Shown here piece by piece: positions 11,401-23,000 of a stretch of DNA of 64,000 nucleotides. Origin of the DNA: Piromyces finnis (Eukaryota > Neocallimastigomycota > Neocallimastigomycetes > Neocallimastigales > Neocallimastigaceae); NCBI GenBank assembly GCA_002104945.1, contig MCFH01000003.1:434001-498000 (forward strand), given 5' to 3'. How positions within the stretch are numbered: position 1 is the stretch's first letter; each line of letters starts with the position of its first letter. The position numbers and the translations under genes are program-made. The notes below the pieces were generated by a model. That model searched no databases. It saw nothing but the letters and a program-made list of their open reading frames with translations, and was not told the DNA's origin.

Positions 11401-12989
11401 AGCTCGTCTGCAATTGAAAAAGCAGTTGAAGTAAACTCTTTGGAAAGTTCATCTGTAGAAACATTAGGATCGTTGAATTTTGCTGAAAGAATTTGGAATT
11501 TATTATGACTGATAATAGATTCCTTTTCCTCAATACATTTTAATCTATTCCATTTCAGAATTTTCTTAGGAACATTAAAGTCATTAGAAAAATCTTCCAT
11601 AGGAATAATTTTACCATTAATAAGAAGTGGCTTATGGTCTGATACAGGATAAAAATTATTTATAAATGATCCTGAGTGAATAAGATCTTTCATCTTCGAA
11701 TTGATAAGAGCATGGTCAATGTCGGAAGATTGATCACCTCGAGTCCAAGAGATAGTAGACCCTCTAAGCGGAAGAATTTCCCAATCTCCTAATCCATTAG
11801 TTGATAACCAGTTGGATAATTTTACTTTAGACATATTAAAATCACCAACAAGAATCGATGGATGGGATGAATGAGTTTGTAACCACAAGCGAACTTCTAA
11901 CTTTGCATGATCAACATAGATGTTGTGATGACTATGAGGCATATAAACATTACCAATCGAGCATTTGAATCTATTCCAGAGACTAAAAGTATAAATAGAA
12001 ATAATATACTTTCCAGAGAAGTTTTCAAGTGAGGCTTGACATGAATTGTGAAAACCTAAATATAAACCTCTCATTCCTGGAACTGATTCGTCAGCTTTCT
12101 TGAAAAAGTGTCTATAGTTTCGCAAAGTAACACGACAAGGATAATCTGTATTCGATCCAGAACCATTACCAGTTTCTTGGAAACATAAAAATAATGGTTT
12201 GAAAATAGCTGTGAAATAGCTAATACTATCTCTCTTTTCATGATTCCACCCATTGGTGTTCCAACTAAGACAAAAAGAAAAGTTATCAGGCTTGTTGGAT
12301 GAGGAAGAATCGTTGCTATTATTATTATTATCAAGGTCATCATTATTAATGGATGATGCATCAGAGGAATAAGTAGAACTATTACTAGATGGCTGTGAAA
12401 CTGAAGAACTATCAACTATTGAACTGTTATCAGAGTTGATAGAGCTATTAGAATTAATTGTTGAATGTTGAGATTGAAATTGTGTTTGCTGTAGATCTGG
12501 AATATTTTCATGATTGGAAACTTGTTGAAGATCTTGTTGAAGATCTTGTTGAAGATCGGATTGTTGATGAGATTGTTGAACTGATTGTTGAAATGATTGT
12601 TGAATAGAATGTTGATGTTTATTAGAAACTAAAATTTTACGTTTGAGAGTGGAAAAAGTGTATTTGTGATTCCTTCTACTACGAGCTGAAAAGGAAATTG
12701 AGGTAACTGAAAGTTTCTTCTTTAACATGTGTAAGATTTTAATACAATCTTTTGATGAACCATGAACCTTGACTAAGAAAAAGTGATCATTGAAAGTCTG
12801 AAAATATTTAACACTAATAACTGAATTAAATTTATCTTCTAGAATAACCTCGAGTTTTTCCCATAGCATATTTACTGACCATGATCGAATACCACGGATA
12901 AAGAAGGAGCGAATATCATCTAAGGGGATACCATAAGACCGGGTACCACGTCTGATATAATTCTTATCTTTAATATAAAGGACTGACAT
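8490..12989 (-). CDS. LINE polyprotein (endonuclease-reverse transcriptase), intact, copy D
   Basis: 1499 codons, ATG to TGA, uninterrupted. Same architecture as copy B: possible RRM-like N-terminus, Gln/Ser-rich linker, EEP endonuclease (SWNTNGW, VGDFN, SDH), RT (FADD) and C-terminal Cys/His knuckle. Differences from B are mostly scattered conservative substitutions (for example DLEHW for DFEHW, NDIFREC for NDIFKEC) plus a shorter Asn/Ser tract that accounts for the 13-codon length difference. With its complete 5' and 3' ends and long poly-A, D is the strongest candidate in the window for a recently mobile element. Confidence 0.93.
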   Translation of the reverse strand: MSVLYIKDKNYIRRGTRSYGIPLDDIRSFFIRGIRSWSVNMLWEKLEVILEDKFNSVISVKYFQTFNDHFFLVKVHGSSKDCIKILHMLKKKLSVTSISFSARSRRNHKYTFSTLKRKILVSNKHQHSIQQSFQQSVQQSHQQSDLQQDLQQDLQQVSNHENIPDLQQTQFQSQHSTINSNSSINSDNSSIVDSSSVSQPSSNSSTYSSDASSINNDDLDNNNNSNDSSSSNKPDNFSFCLSWNTNGWNHEKRDSISYFTAIFKPLFLCFQETGNGSGSNTDYPCRVTLRNYRHFFKKADESVPGMRGLYLGFHNSCQASLENFSGKYIISIYTFSLWNRFKCSIGNVYMPHSHHNIYVDHAKLEVRLWLQTHSSHPSILVGDFNMSKVKLSNWLSTNGLGDWEILPLRGSTISWTRGDQSSDIDHALINSKMKDLIHSGSFINNFYPVSDHKPLLINGKIIPMEDFSNDFNVPKKILKWNRLKCIEEKESIISHNKFQILSAKFNDPNVSTDELSKEFTSTAFSIADELSITSANNVIKSSFHISQQIFNLQKIKMKLYKRFKKERIYDIDEFIKRIKIYRKLIDYIHKRCNEFRKQEYLHWIKTGCEYMKSHNPKKAWKWIKKTAKIGKDSFFIAQPIKNKNGELVVATEEQLDVWHDHFENLASDPSGVSLDLEHWYEEPTNKRFSLPMLDEWDINQDISIDEVKSAILTTPNYKASGPDGIPIEFYKALVPSSNDSNNATDNNSSSNTTSDNDAHGLNFILKLFNRIWDGDFPSSWNESSIVSIPKKGDLTDCDNYRGISLINNGIKLISKIVTTRISEYGLKNNFIRPEQFGFRKKEESISLFISIQEICRRRQLDNKETYLAFLDLRKAYDSVPIGNILHKLDCLGIRGKSLQFIKNLYLTSKANVKLDGQFSKSFDVKKGVRQGCPLSPILFNLFINDIFRECEDLGVSLGDTRCCGGLFADDIVICAPTRGCLKKMLRRVNEWALYNEMEFGIQKCSTMVIRPESIENQNKRDPTFYLAGQPIPTTDCYTYLGVPFDKNLSLKPVIKALNNKVLKGLFSVSKFLRNPNIPIPFKKLVLNSQVISRVSYFAPLLGSNKARSRIAQKHVNKGIRWVAGVHKAVSFISLYSISKDLNIPPLSAKCALAQVRCFNKWKNSNCIISHLVNYIPKFRKYTWCKSSRTLDKKLKKHGDVKAVKNFYWKDLKGNSIKAQYYDDNKFIETKDFIKLCYEYPEFAYGFYWLLKARSGYKLDARVAKAAKFVDPVCPNYCPCCKCGDQSIKHWLLDCPTFRDIRIKHYDSIVQLLNFFSQRNSNSPINNNENVNISRDSNNSNSNSNNINNNNSNNNNSSNRNNNISNDSNSEDNNSNLDSNLVNNSNSSNNPMNINVYDYSSVCSKIFKFLLGGRSFNNINYNSREWKELCKRQIQSGTNEGTPFLTVTAELLTKIMPFAIGQQWSMFKRFEATSKSVNAEETVRQARRASATNGDHNFVP

Positions 12990-13638
12990 GATAATTAATT
13001 CTAATTAAAAAATATTGAATATAAAATAAATACTAATAAAAATTATAAATATAACGTATATGGAAAAAATCTGTCTCTCTCTCTCTTCTTAAAAGTACTG
13101 GATAGTACAAAAATTGTTACGATACTTTGTTTAAAGTTTAAAGTTTCTTTTTTTGAATTCTAGTTGTTAACTTTTTTTAAAAATTCTAGTTTTGGTTTGT
13201 TGTTAGTAAATTCGATTCGCTTTTTGACACTAAACTTGTTTGACTTTACTTTTCATTAAATATTTAAATTGGTAAAAAATTTGAATCAAGAATGTCGACA
13301 CCAGAAAGCTTGTGAATAGTATTTTTACATGATGTAGAGTGAATCAGTCTCTTACAAGAAACAATACAACAATAGCTACATGAATATAAAAGTACAATGC
13401 AAATATTAAAGTTGACTACATTGGATTCTTACAAGAGAAGAGTAGTACTACAAGAATACATGAATAAAAGAAAAAATACAGCAACAAAATGTATTACTCT
13501 TCTAATTAAATACTATACAAACTTACCTGAATATCAAACATTCAACTTATTCATCAAATACTTAATTCGATGAATAAAATGTTTTTTAATCGCTCAGTAC
13601 CATGAGCTTAGTCCTAATAATTTTCCCTTGAAGACTAA

Positions 13639-13883
13639 CCAAGCATCCATTGCGCAATGCTTGGATTTAATTCTTTCTACTCTCTCAGTACCATGAGCAT
13701 GAGTAGACCCCCTTGAGAAACTACATTTATTAAATAAATGAAGGCACATTCCTAAGAGGGCACCAAGCATCCATTGCGCAATACTTGGATTTAATTCTTT
13801 CTACTCTCTCAGTACCATGAGCATGAGTAGACCCCCTTGAGAAACTACATTTATTAAATAAATGAAGGCACGTTCCCAAGAGG
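13639..13883 (-). repeat. 124-bp 5' UTR monomers (two) of LINE copy D
   Basis: Unit starts at 13639 and again at 13763. Each carries an imperfect hairpin at its start (CCAAGCAT, a 10-base spacer containing TTGCGCA, then ATGCTTGG; the second copy has ATACTTGG), the CTCAGTACCATGAGCATG segment and a TTTATTAAATAAATGAAGGCAC end. The same units occur in E (19436, 19560), F (25213, 25337) and once in H (55250). Tandem 5' monomers are a known promoter arrangement in some LINEs, such as mouse L1. That function here is inference. Confidence 0.85.
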
Positions 13884-13992
13884 ATGATTCAGACGAATCA
13901 CCATCGTTGAACATTTCTGATACCAAATTCCATTTCATTACAAGGCCATTCATTAACTCTTCTAAGCATCTTTTTTAAGCATCCTTATTTAA
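13884..13992 (-). pseudogene. Displaced remainder of LINE copy C, right of copy D
   Basis: Continues the RT-coding sequence of copy C (GAATCACCATCGTTGAACAT...) to about 13988, then loses homology. Within about 100 bases there are several short deletions against the other copies: TT to T, GG to G twice, loss of TA, CCC to CC. This is unlike the near-identity elsewhere. It then passes through a short ambiguous segment (TATTTAAGGCACCAACA) into the T-run of copy E. Confidence 0.7.
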
Positions 13993-14002
13993 GGCACCAA
14001 CA

Positions 14003-17000
14003 TTTTTTTTTTTTTTTTTTTTTTTAACGGCATCAAATATTTTAAACTTTATTATTAATTTAATTAAAATTATAATACATGTAATATAAAAATTAAAATA
14101 AAATAAAAATAAAAAAAAATATGTTTAAATAAACACAAATGAATAAAAATTGGGTATAATGTATTCTAGTAATTTTAATTAAAGTAAGAAAGCCACTATC
14201 ATACTAAAGTATAATAATTGTATTTGACTTCCAATGGGACACCGAGCCAAAGATCAAAATTTTATCATGGGACAAAATTATGATCTCCATTGGTTGCGCT
14301 GGCCCTCCTGGCCTGTCTTACTGTTTCTTCAGCATTGACGCTCTTGGATGTTGCTTCAAACCTTTTGAACATTGACCATTGCTGGCCAATAGCAAAAGGC
14401 ATGATTTTGGTTAGAAGTTCCGCGGTTACCGTCAAGAATGGTGTTCCTTCGTTAGTACCAGATTGAATCTGACGCTTACAAAGTTCTTTCCATTCCCTTG
14501 AATTGTAATTAATATTGTTAAAACTTCTTCCCCCAAGAAGGAATTTAAATATTTTACTGCACACACTAGAATAATCATACACATTAATATTCACCGGATT
14601 ATTAGAACTATTACTATCATTAACTAAATTACTATCTAAATTAGAATTATTATCTTCACTATTGCTATCATTACTAATATTATTATTTCTATTACTACTA
14701 TTGTTATTATTACTATTGTTACTATTACTATTGTTATTATTACTATTGTTACTATTACTATTAATATTATTACTATCTCTACTGATATTATCAATTTCAT
14801 TATTATTGATAGGACTATTGGAATTACGTTGACTGAAAAAATTTAATAGCTGGACTATGGAATCATAATGTTTAATACGGATATCTCTAAATGTTGGACA
14901 ATCTAATAACCAATGTTTAATACTTTGATCTCCACACTTGCAACATGGACAGTAGTTAGGACAAACTGGATCAACAAATTTGGCAGCTTTGGCAACTCTA
15001 GCATCCAACTTGTATCCGCTTCTTGCTTTCAATAGCCAGTAGAAGCCATAGGCAAACTCTGGGTACTCATAACATAATTTAATAAAATCTTTAGTATCAA
15101 TAAACTTATTATCATCATAATATTGCGCTTTGATTGAATTCCCTTTGAGATCTTTCCAATAAAAGTTTTTAACTGCTTTAACATCTCCATGTTTCTTTAG
15201 TTTTTTATCAAGTGTCCTACTTGATTTGCACCACGTGTATTTTCTAAATTTAGGAATGTAATTGACAAGGTGTGAGATAATACAATTTGAGTTTTTCCAT
15301 TTGTTAAAACATCTAACCTGAGCTAATGCACATTTGGCTGACAATGGAGGAATATTCAAATCTTTTGAGATAGAGTATAAAGATATAAACGATACAGCTT
15401 TATGAACTCCGGCAACCCATCGTATTCCTTTGTTAACATGCTTCTGTGCAATCCTAGACCTGGCTTTGTTGGATCCAAGTAATGGTGCAAAGTATGAAAC
15501 TCTGCTAATCACTTGTGAGTTAAGTACTAGCTTTTTGAAGGGAATAGGAATATTAGGATTTCTTAAGAATTTACTGACTGAGAAAAGTCCTTTCAAAACC
15601 TTGTTATTAAGAGCTTTAATAACTGGTTTAAGGGACAGATTCTTATCAAATGGAACACCAAGATAAGTATAACAATCAGTAGTTGGAATGGGTTGTCCTG
15701 CTAAGTAAAATGTTGGATCTCTCTTGTTCTGATTTTCTATTGATTCAGGACGAATCACCATCGTTGAACATTTCTGGATACCAAATTCCATTTCATTATA
15801 CAAGGCCCATTCATTAACTCTTCTAAGCATCTTTTTTAAGCATCCTCTTGTTGGAGCACAAATAACTATATCATCTGCAAAAAGTCCACCACAGCATCGA
15901 GTGTCACCTAAACTGACTCCGAGATCTTCACACTCTTTAAATATATCATTAATAAAGAGATTAAAGAGAATAGGAGAAAGAGGGCATCCTTGACGGACTC
16001 CTTTCTTCACATCAAAAGATTTCGAGAATTGTCCATCTAATTTGACATTAGCCTTAGATGTTAAATATAAATTTTTGATGAATTGTAAACTCTTACCTCG
16101 GATTCCTAAACAATCTAATTTATGGAGAATATTACCGATTGGGACTGAATCGTATGCTTTCCTGAGATCTAAAAAGGCCAAATATGTCTCTTTATTATCT
16201 AATTGACGTCTACGGCATATTTCTTGGATTGAAATGAAAAGACTGATACTTTCTTCCTTTTTTCGAAAACCAAATTGTTCAGGTCTAATGAAATTATTCT
16301 TTAGACCATATTCTGAGATTCTAGTGGTGACAATTTTGGAAATCAACTTAATACCATTATTGATAAGTGATATACCTCGATAGTTATCACAATCTGTCAA
16401 ATCTCCCTTCTTAGGAATAGAAACAATACTGGATTCATTCCATGAGTTGGGGAAGTCTCCATCCCAAATACGGTTGTATAATTTAAGAATAAAATTTAAA
16501 CCATAAGCATCATTATCTGAAGTGGTATTACCGGAAGAATTATTATCTGTAGCATTATTAGAATCATTACTTGATGGAATTAATGCTTTGTAAAATTCAA
16601 TTGGAATACCATCCGGACCTGATGCTTTATAATTCGGAGTAGAGAGGATAGCTGACTTGACTTCATCAATACTAATATCTTGGTTGATATCCCATTCATC
16701 AAGCATAGGGAGTGAAAAACGTTTATTCGTTGGTTCTTCATACCAATGCTCCAAATCAAGACTTACGCCACTTGGATCTGATGCAAGATTTTCGAAATGA
16801 TCATGCCACACATCTAGTTGTTCTTCCGTAGCAACAACTAATTCTCCATTTTTATTTTTAATTGGTTGAGCAATAAAGAAAGAATCTTTTCCAATTTTTG
16901 CAGTTTTCTTGATCCATTTCCAGGCCTTCTTAGGATTATGACTCTTCATATACTCACATCCTGTTTTAATCCAATGAAGATATTCTTGTTTCCTAAATTC

Positions 17001-19681
17001 ATTACATCTTTTGTGGATGTAATCAATGAGCTTACGGTAGATTTTAATTCTTTTAATAAATTCATCTATATCATAAATTCTTTCTTTTTTAAATCTCTTA
17101 TACAACTTCATTTTGATTTTTTGGAGATTAAAAATTTGTTGTGAAATATGAAATGAAGACTTTATAACATTATTTGCTGAGGTAATACTGAGCTCGTCTG
17201 CAATTGAAAAAGCAGTTGAAGTAAATTCTTTGGAAAGATCATCTGTAGAAACATTAGGATCGTTGAATTTTGCTGAAAGTATTTGGAATTTATTATGACT
17301 GAGAATAGATTCCTTTTCCTCAATACATTTTAATCTATTCCATTTCAGAATTTTCTTAGGAACGTTAAAGTCATTAGAAAAATCTTCCATAGGAATAATT
17401 TTACCATTAATAAGAAGTGGCTTATGGTCTGATACAGGATAAAAATTATTTATAAATGATCCTGAGTGAATAAGATCTTTCATCTTCGAATTGATAAGAG
17501 CATGGTCAATGTCGGAAGATTGATCACCTCGAGTCCAAGAGATAGTAGACCCTCTAAGCGGAAGAATTTCCCAATCTCCTAATCCATTAGTTGATAACCA
17601 GTTGGATAATTTTACTTTAGACATATTAAAATCACCAACAAGAATCGATGGATGGGATGAATGAGTTTGTAACCACAAGCGAACTTCTAACTTTGCATGA
17701 TCAACATAGATGTTGTGATGACTATGAGGCATATAAACATTTCCAATCGAGCATTTGAATCTATTCCAGAGACTAAAAGTATAAATAGAAATAATATACT
17801 TTCCAGAGAAGTTTTCAAGTGAGGCTTGACACGAATTGTGAAAACCTAAATATAAACCTCTCATTCCCGGAACTGATTCGTCAGCTTTCTTGAAAAAGTG
17901 TCTATAGTTTCGCAAAGTAACACGACAAGGATAATCTGTATTCGATCCAGAACCATTACCAGTTTCTTGGAAACATAAGAATAATGGTTTGAAAATAGCT
18001 GTGAAATAGCTAATACTATCTCTCTTTTCATGATTCCACCCATTGGTGTTCCAACTAAGACAAAAAGAAAAGTTATCAGGCTTGTTGGATGAGGAAGAAT
18101 CGTTGCTATTATTATTATTATTAAAGTCATCGTTATTAATGGATGATGCATCAGAGGAATAAGTAGAACTATTACTAGATGGCTGTGAAACTGAAGAACT
18201 ATCAACTATTGAACTGTTATCAGAGTTGATAGAACTATTAGAATTAATTGTTGAATGTTGAGATTGAAATTGTGTTTGCTGTAGATCTGGAATATTTTCA
18301 TGATGGGAAACTTGTTGAAGATCCTGTTGAAGATCTGTTGAAGATCGGATTGTTGATGAGATTGTTGAACTGATTGTTGAACTGATTGTTGAAATGATTG
18401 TTGAATAGAATGTTGATGTTTATTAGAAACTAAAATTTTACGTTTGAGAGTGGAAAAAGTGTATTTGTGATTCCTTCTACTACGAGCTGAAAAGGAAATT
18501 GAGGTAACTGAAAGTTTCTTCTTTAACATGTGTAAGATTTTAATACAATCTTTTGATGAACCATGAACCTTGACTAAGAAAAAGTGATCATTGAAAGTTT
18601 GAAAATATTTAACACTAATAACTGAATTAAATTTATCTTCTAGAATAACCTCGAGTTTTTCCCATAGCATATTTACTGACCATGATCGAATACCACGGAT
18701 AAAGAAGGAGCGAATATCATCTAAGGGGATACCATAAGACCGGGTACCACGTCTGATATAATTCTTATCTTTAATATAAAGGACTGACATGATAATAAAT
18801 TCTAATTAAAAAATATTGAATATAAAATAAATACTAATAAAAATTACAAATATAACGTATATGGAAAAAAATCTGTCTCTCTCTCTCTTCTTAAAAGTAC
18901 TGGATAGTACAAAAATTGTTACGATGCTTTGTTTAAAGTTTCTTTTTTTTGAATTCTAGTTGTAAATTTTCTTTAAAAATTCTAGTTTTGGTTTGTTGTT
19001 AGTAAATTCGATTCGCTTTTTGACACTAAACTTGTTTGACTTTACTTTTCATTAAATATTTAAATTGGTAAAAAATTTGAATCAAGAATGTCGACACCAG
19101 AAAGCTTGTGAATAGTATTTTTACATGATGTAGAGTGAATCAGTCTCTTACAAGAAACAATACAACAATAGCTACATGAATATAAAAGTACAATGCAAAT
19201 GCTAAAGTTGACTACATTGGATTCTTACAAGAGAAGAGTAGTACTACATGAATACATGAATAAAAGAAAAAATACAGCAACAAAATGTATTACTCTTCTA
19301 ATTAAATACTATACAAACTTACCTGAAAAATCAAACATTCACTTATTCATCAAATACTTAAATTTGATGAATAAAATGTTTTTTAATCGCTCAGTACCAT
19401 GAGCTTAGTCCTAATAATTTTCCCTTGAAGACTAACCAAGCATCCATTGCGCAATGCTTGGATTTAATTCTTTCTACTCTCTCAGTACCATGAGCATGAG
19501 TAGACCCCCTTGAGAAATTACATTTATTAAATAAATGAAGGCACATTCCTAAGAGGGCACCAAGCATCCATTGCGCAATACTTGGATTTAATTCTTTCTA
19601 CTCTCTCAGTACCATGAGCATGAGTAGACCCCCTTGAGAAACTACATTTATTAAATAAATGAAGGCACGTTCCCAAGAGGG
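14003..19681 (-). mobile_element. LINE copy E, full length, one frameshift
   Basis: T-run 14003-14025, 3' UTR with the TATCATGGGAC variant, coding region 14265-18790, 5' UTR with monomers starting at 19436 and 19560, and the canonical terminus GTTCCCAAGAGGG ending at 19681. A 44-bp segment after it (19682-19725) resembles another monomer end, also closing with GTTCCCAAGAGGG. It may be a leftover of an older element. No convincing target-site duplication was found. Confidence 0.85.
14265..18790 (-). pseudogene. LINE polyprotein, copy E, single 1-bp frameshift near the N-terminus
   Basis: Starts with the usual ATG at 18790 and reads correctly to the Gln-rich repeat. Around 18333 it has GATCTGTTG where other copies have GATCTTGTTG. 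This 1-bp loss shifts the frame after about residue 150. The correct frame stays open from there to the normal stop at 14265, so endonuclease, RT and knuckle are preserved. An apparent internal start at 17915 is only a TTG within the continuous frame. Otherwise intact, so either a very recent lesion or a consensus error. Confidence 0.85.
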
Positions 19682-19733
19682 ATACATTATTAAATAATTA
19701 TTTAAATGGCACGTTCCCAAGAGGGTTAATTAT

Positions 19734-19819
<86 letters not shown>

Positions 19820-20041
19820 GGCATCAAATATTTTAAACTTTATTATTAATTTAATTAAAATTATAATACATGTAATAAAAATTAAAATAATAAAAATAAA
19901 AAAAATATGTTTAAATAAACACAAATGAATAAAAATTGGGTATAATGTATTCTAGTAATTTTAATTAAAGTAAGAAAGCCACTATCATACTAAAGTATAA
20001 TAATTGTATTTGACTTCCAATGGGACACCGAGCCAAAGATC

Positions 20042-23000
20042 AAAATTTTGTCATGGAACAAAATTATGATCTCCATTGGTTGCGCTGGCCCTCCTGGCCT
20101 GTCTTACTGTTTCTTCAGCATTGACGCTCTTGGATGTTGCTTCAAACCTTTTGAACATTGACCATTGCTGGCCAATAGCAAAAGGCATGATTTTGGTTAG
20201 AAGTTCCGCGGTTACCGTCAAGAATGGTGTCCTTCATTAGTACCAGATTGAATCTGACGCTTACAAAGTTCTTTCCATTCCCTTGAATTGTAATTGATAT
20301 TGTTAAAACTTCTTCCCCCAAGAAGGAATTTAAATATTTTACTGCACACACTAGAATAATCATACACATTAATATTCACCGGATTATTAGAACTATTACT
20401 ATCATTAACTAAATTACTATCTAAATTAGAATTATTATCTTCACTATTGCTATCATTACTAATATTATTATTTCTATTATTGTTATTATTACTATTGTTA
20501 CTATTACTATTGTTACTATTACTATTGTTATTACTACTATTGTTACTATTACTATTAATGTTATTACTATCTCTACTGATATTATCAATTTCATTATTAT
20601 TGATAGGACTATTGGAATTACGTTGACTGAAAAAATTTAATAGCTGGACTATGGAATCATAATGTTTAATACGGATATCTCTAAATGTTGGACAATCTAA
20701 TAACCAATGTTTAATACTTTGATCTCCACACTTGCAACATGGACAGTAGTTAGGACAAACTGGATCAACAAATTTGGCAGCTTTGGCAACTCTAGCATCC
20801 AACTTGTATCCGCTTCTTGCTTTCAATAGCCAGTAGAAGCCATAGGCAAACTCTGGGTACTCATAACATAATTTAATAAAATCTTTAGTTTCAATAAATT
20901 TATTATCATCATAATATTGCGCTTTGATTGAATTCCCTTTGAGATCTTTCCAATAAAAGTTTTTAACTGCTTTAACATCTCCATGTTTCTTTAATTTTTT
21001 ATCAAGTGTCCTACTTGATTTGCACCACGTGTATTTTCTAAATTTAGGAATGTAATTGACAAGGTGTGAGATAATACAATTTGAGTTTTTCCATTTGTTA
21101 AAACATCTAACCTGAGCTAACGCACATTTGGCTGACAATGGAGGAATATTCAAATCTTTTGAGATAGAGTATAAAGATATAAACGATACAGCTTTATGAA
21201 CTCCGGCAACCCATCGTATTCCTTTGTTAACATGCTTCTGAGCAATCCTAGACCTAGCTTTGTTGGATCCAAGTAATGGTGCAAAGTATGAAACTCTGCT
21301 AATCACTTGTGAGTTAAGTACTAGTTTTTTGAAAGGAATAGGAATATTAGGATTTCTTAAGAATTTACTGACTGAGAAAAGTCCTTTCAAAACCTTGTTA
21401 TTAAGAGCTTTAATTACTGGTTTAAGGGACAGATTCTTATCAAATGGAACACCAAGATAAGTATACAATCAGTAGTTGGAATGGGTTGTCCTGCTAAGTA
21501 AAATGTTGGATCTCTCTTGTTCTGATTTTCTATTGATTCAGGACGAATCACCATCGTTGAACATTTCTGGATACCAAATTCCATTTCATTATACAGGCCC
21601 ATTCATTAACTCTTCTAAGCATCTTTTTTAAGCATCCTCTTGTTGGAGCACAAATAACTATATCATCTGCAAAAAGTCCACCACAGCATCGAGTGTCACC
21701 TAAACTGACTCCTAGATCTTCGCACTCTCTAAATATATCATTAATAAAGAGATTAAAGAGAATAGGAGAAAGAGGGCAACCTTGACGGACTCCTTTCTTC
21801 ACATCAAAAGATTTCGAGAATTGTCCATCTAATTTGACATTAGCCTTAGATGTTAAATATAAATTTTTGATAAATTGTAAACTCTTACCTCGGATTCCTA
21901 AACAATCTAATTTATGGAGAATATTACCGATTGGGACTGAATCGTATGCTTTCCTGAGATCTAAAAAGGCCAAATATGTCTCTTTATTATCTAATTGACG
22001 TCTACGGCATATTTCTTGGATTGAAATGAAAAGACTGATACTTTCTTCCTTTTTTCGAAAACCAAATTGTTCAGGTCTAATGAAATTATTCTTTAGACCA
22101 TATTCTGAGATTCTAGTGGTGACAATTTTGGAAATCAACTTAATACCATTATTGATAAGTGATATACCTCGATAGTTATCACAATCTGTCAAATCTCCCT
22201 TCTTAGGAATAGAAACAATACTGGATTCATTCCATGAGTTGGGGAAATCTCCATCCCAAATACGGTTGAATAATTTAAGAATAAAATTTAAACCATGAGC
22301 ATCATTATCTGAAGTAGTATTACCAGAAGAATTATTATCTGTAGCATTATTAGAATCATTACTTGATGGAATTAATGCTTTGTAAAATTCAATTGGAATA
22401 CCATCCGGACCTGATGCTTTATAATTTGGAGTAGAGAGGATAGCTGACTTGACTTCATCAATACTAATATCTTGGTTGATATCCCACTCATCAAGCATAG
22501 GAAGTGAAAAACGTTTATTCGTTGGTTCTTCATACCAATGCTCCAAATCAAGACTTACACCACTTGGATCTGATGCAAGATTTTCGAAATGATCATGCCA
22601 CACATCTAGTTGTTCTTCCGTAGCAACAACTAATTCTCCATTTTTTTTTTAATTGGTTGAGCAATAAAGAAAGAATCTTTTCCAATTTTTGCAGTTTTTT
22701 GATCCATTTCCAGGCCTTCTTAGGATTATGACTCTTCATATACTCACATCCTGTTTTAATCCAATGAAGATATTCTTGCTTCCTAAATTCATTACATCTT
22801 TTGTGGATGTAATCAATGAGCTTACGGTAGATTTTAATTCTTTTAATAAATTCATCTATATCATAAATTCTTTCTTTTTTAAATCTCTTATACAACTTCA
22901 TTTTGATTTTTTGGAGATTAAAAATTTGTTGTGAAATATGAAATGAAGACTTTATAACATTATTTGCTGAGGTAATACTGAGCTCGTCTGCAATTGAAAA

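Larger units (their letters stand above)
8221..13883 (-). mobile_element. LINE copy D, full length with two 5' monomers
   Basis: The best complete element in the window: T-run 8221-8249 (poly-A), 3' UTR 8250-8489, ORF 8490-12989, 5' UTR 12990-13883 with two 124-bp monomers (13639-13762, 13763-13883). It ends with GTTCCCAAGAGG on the plus strand, so the element strand starts CCTCTTGGGAAC. The same terminus closes copies E, F and H. A target-site duplication (8206-8220 / 13884-13896) shows it inserted into copy C. Total about 5.66 kb. Confidence 0.93.

Noticed and set aside
13639-13883. Regularly spaced repeats with a palindrome, considered as a CRISPR-like array
   Set aside because: The repeats are adjacent 124-bp units without spacers, part of a LINE 5' UTR, and the genome is eukaryotic.
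19733-19924. Frame ending in a long poly-Lys run
   Set aside because: Read through the LINE 3' UTR and its poly-A tail; not a protein.
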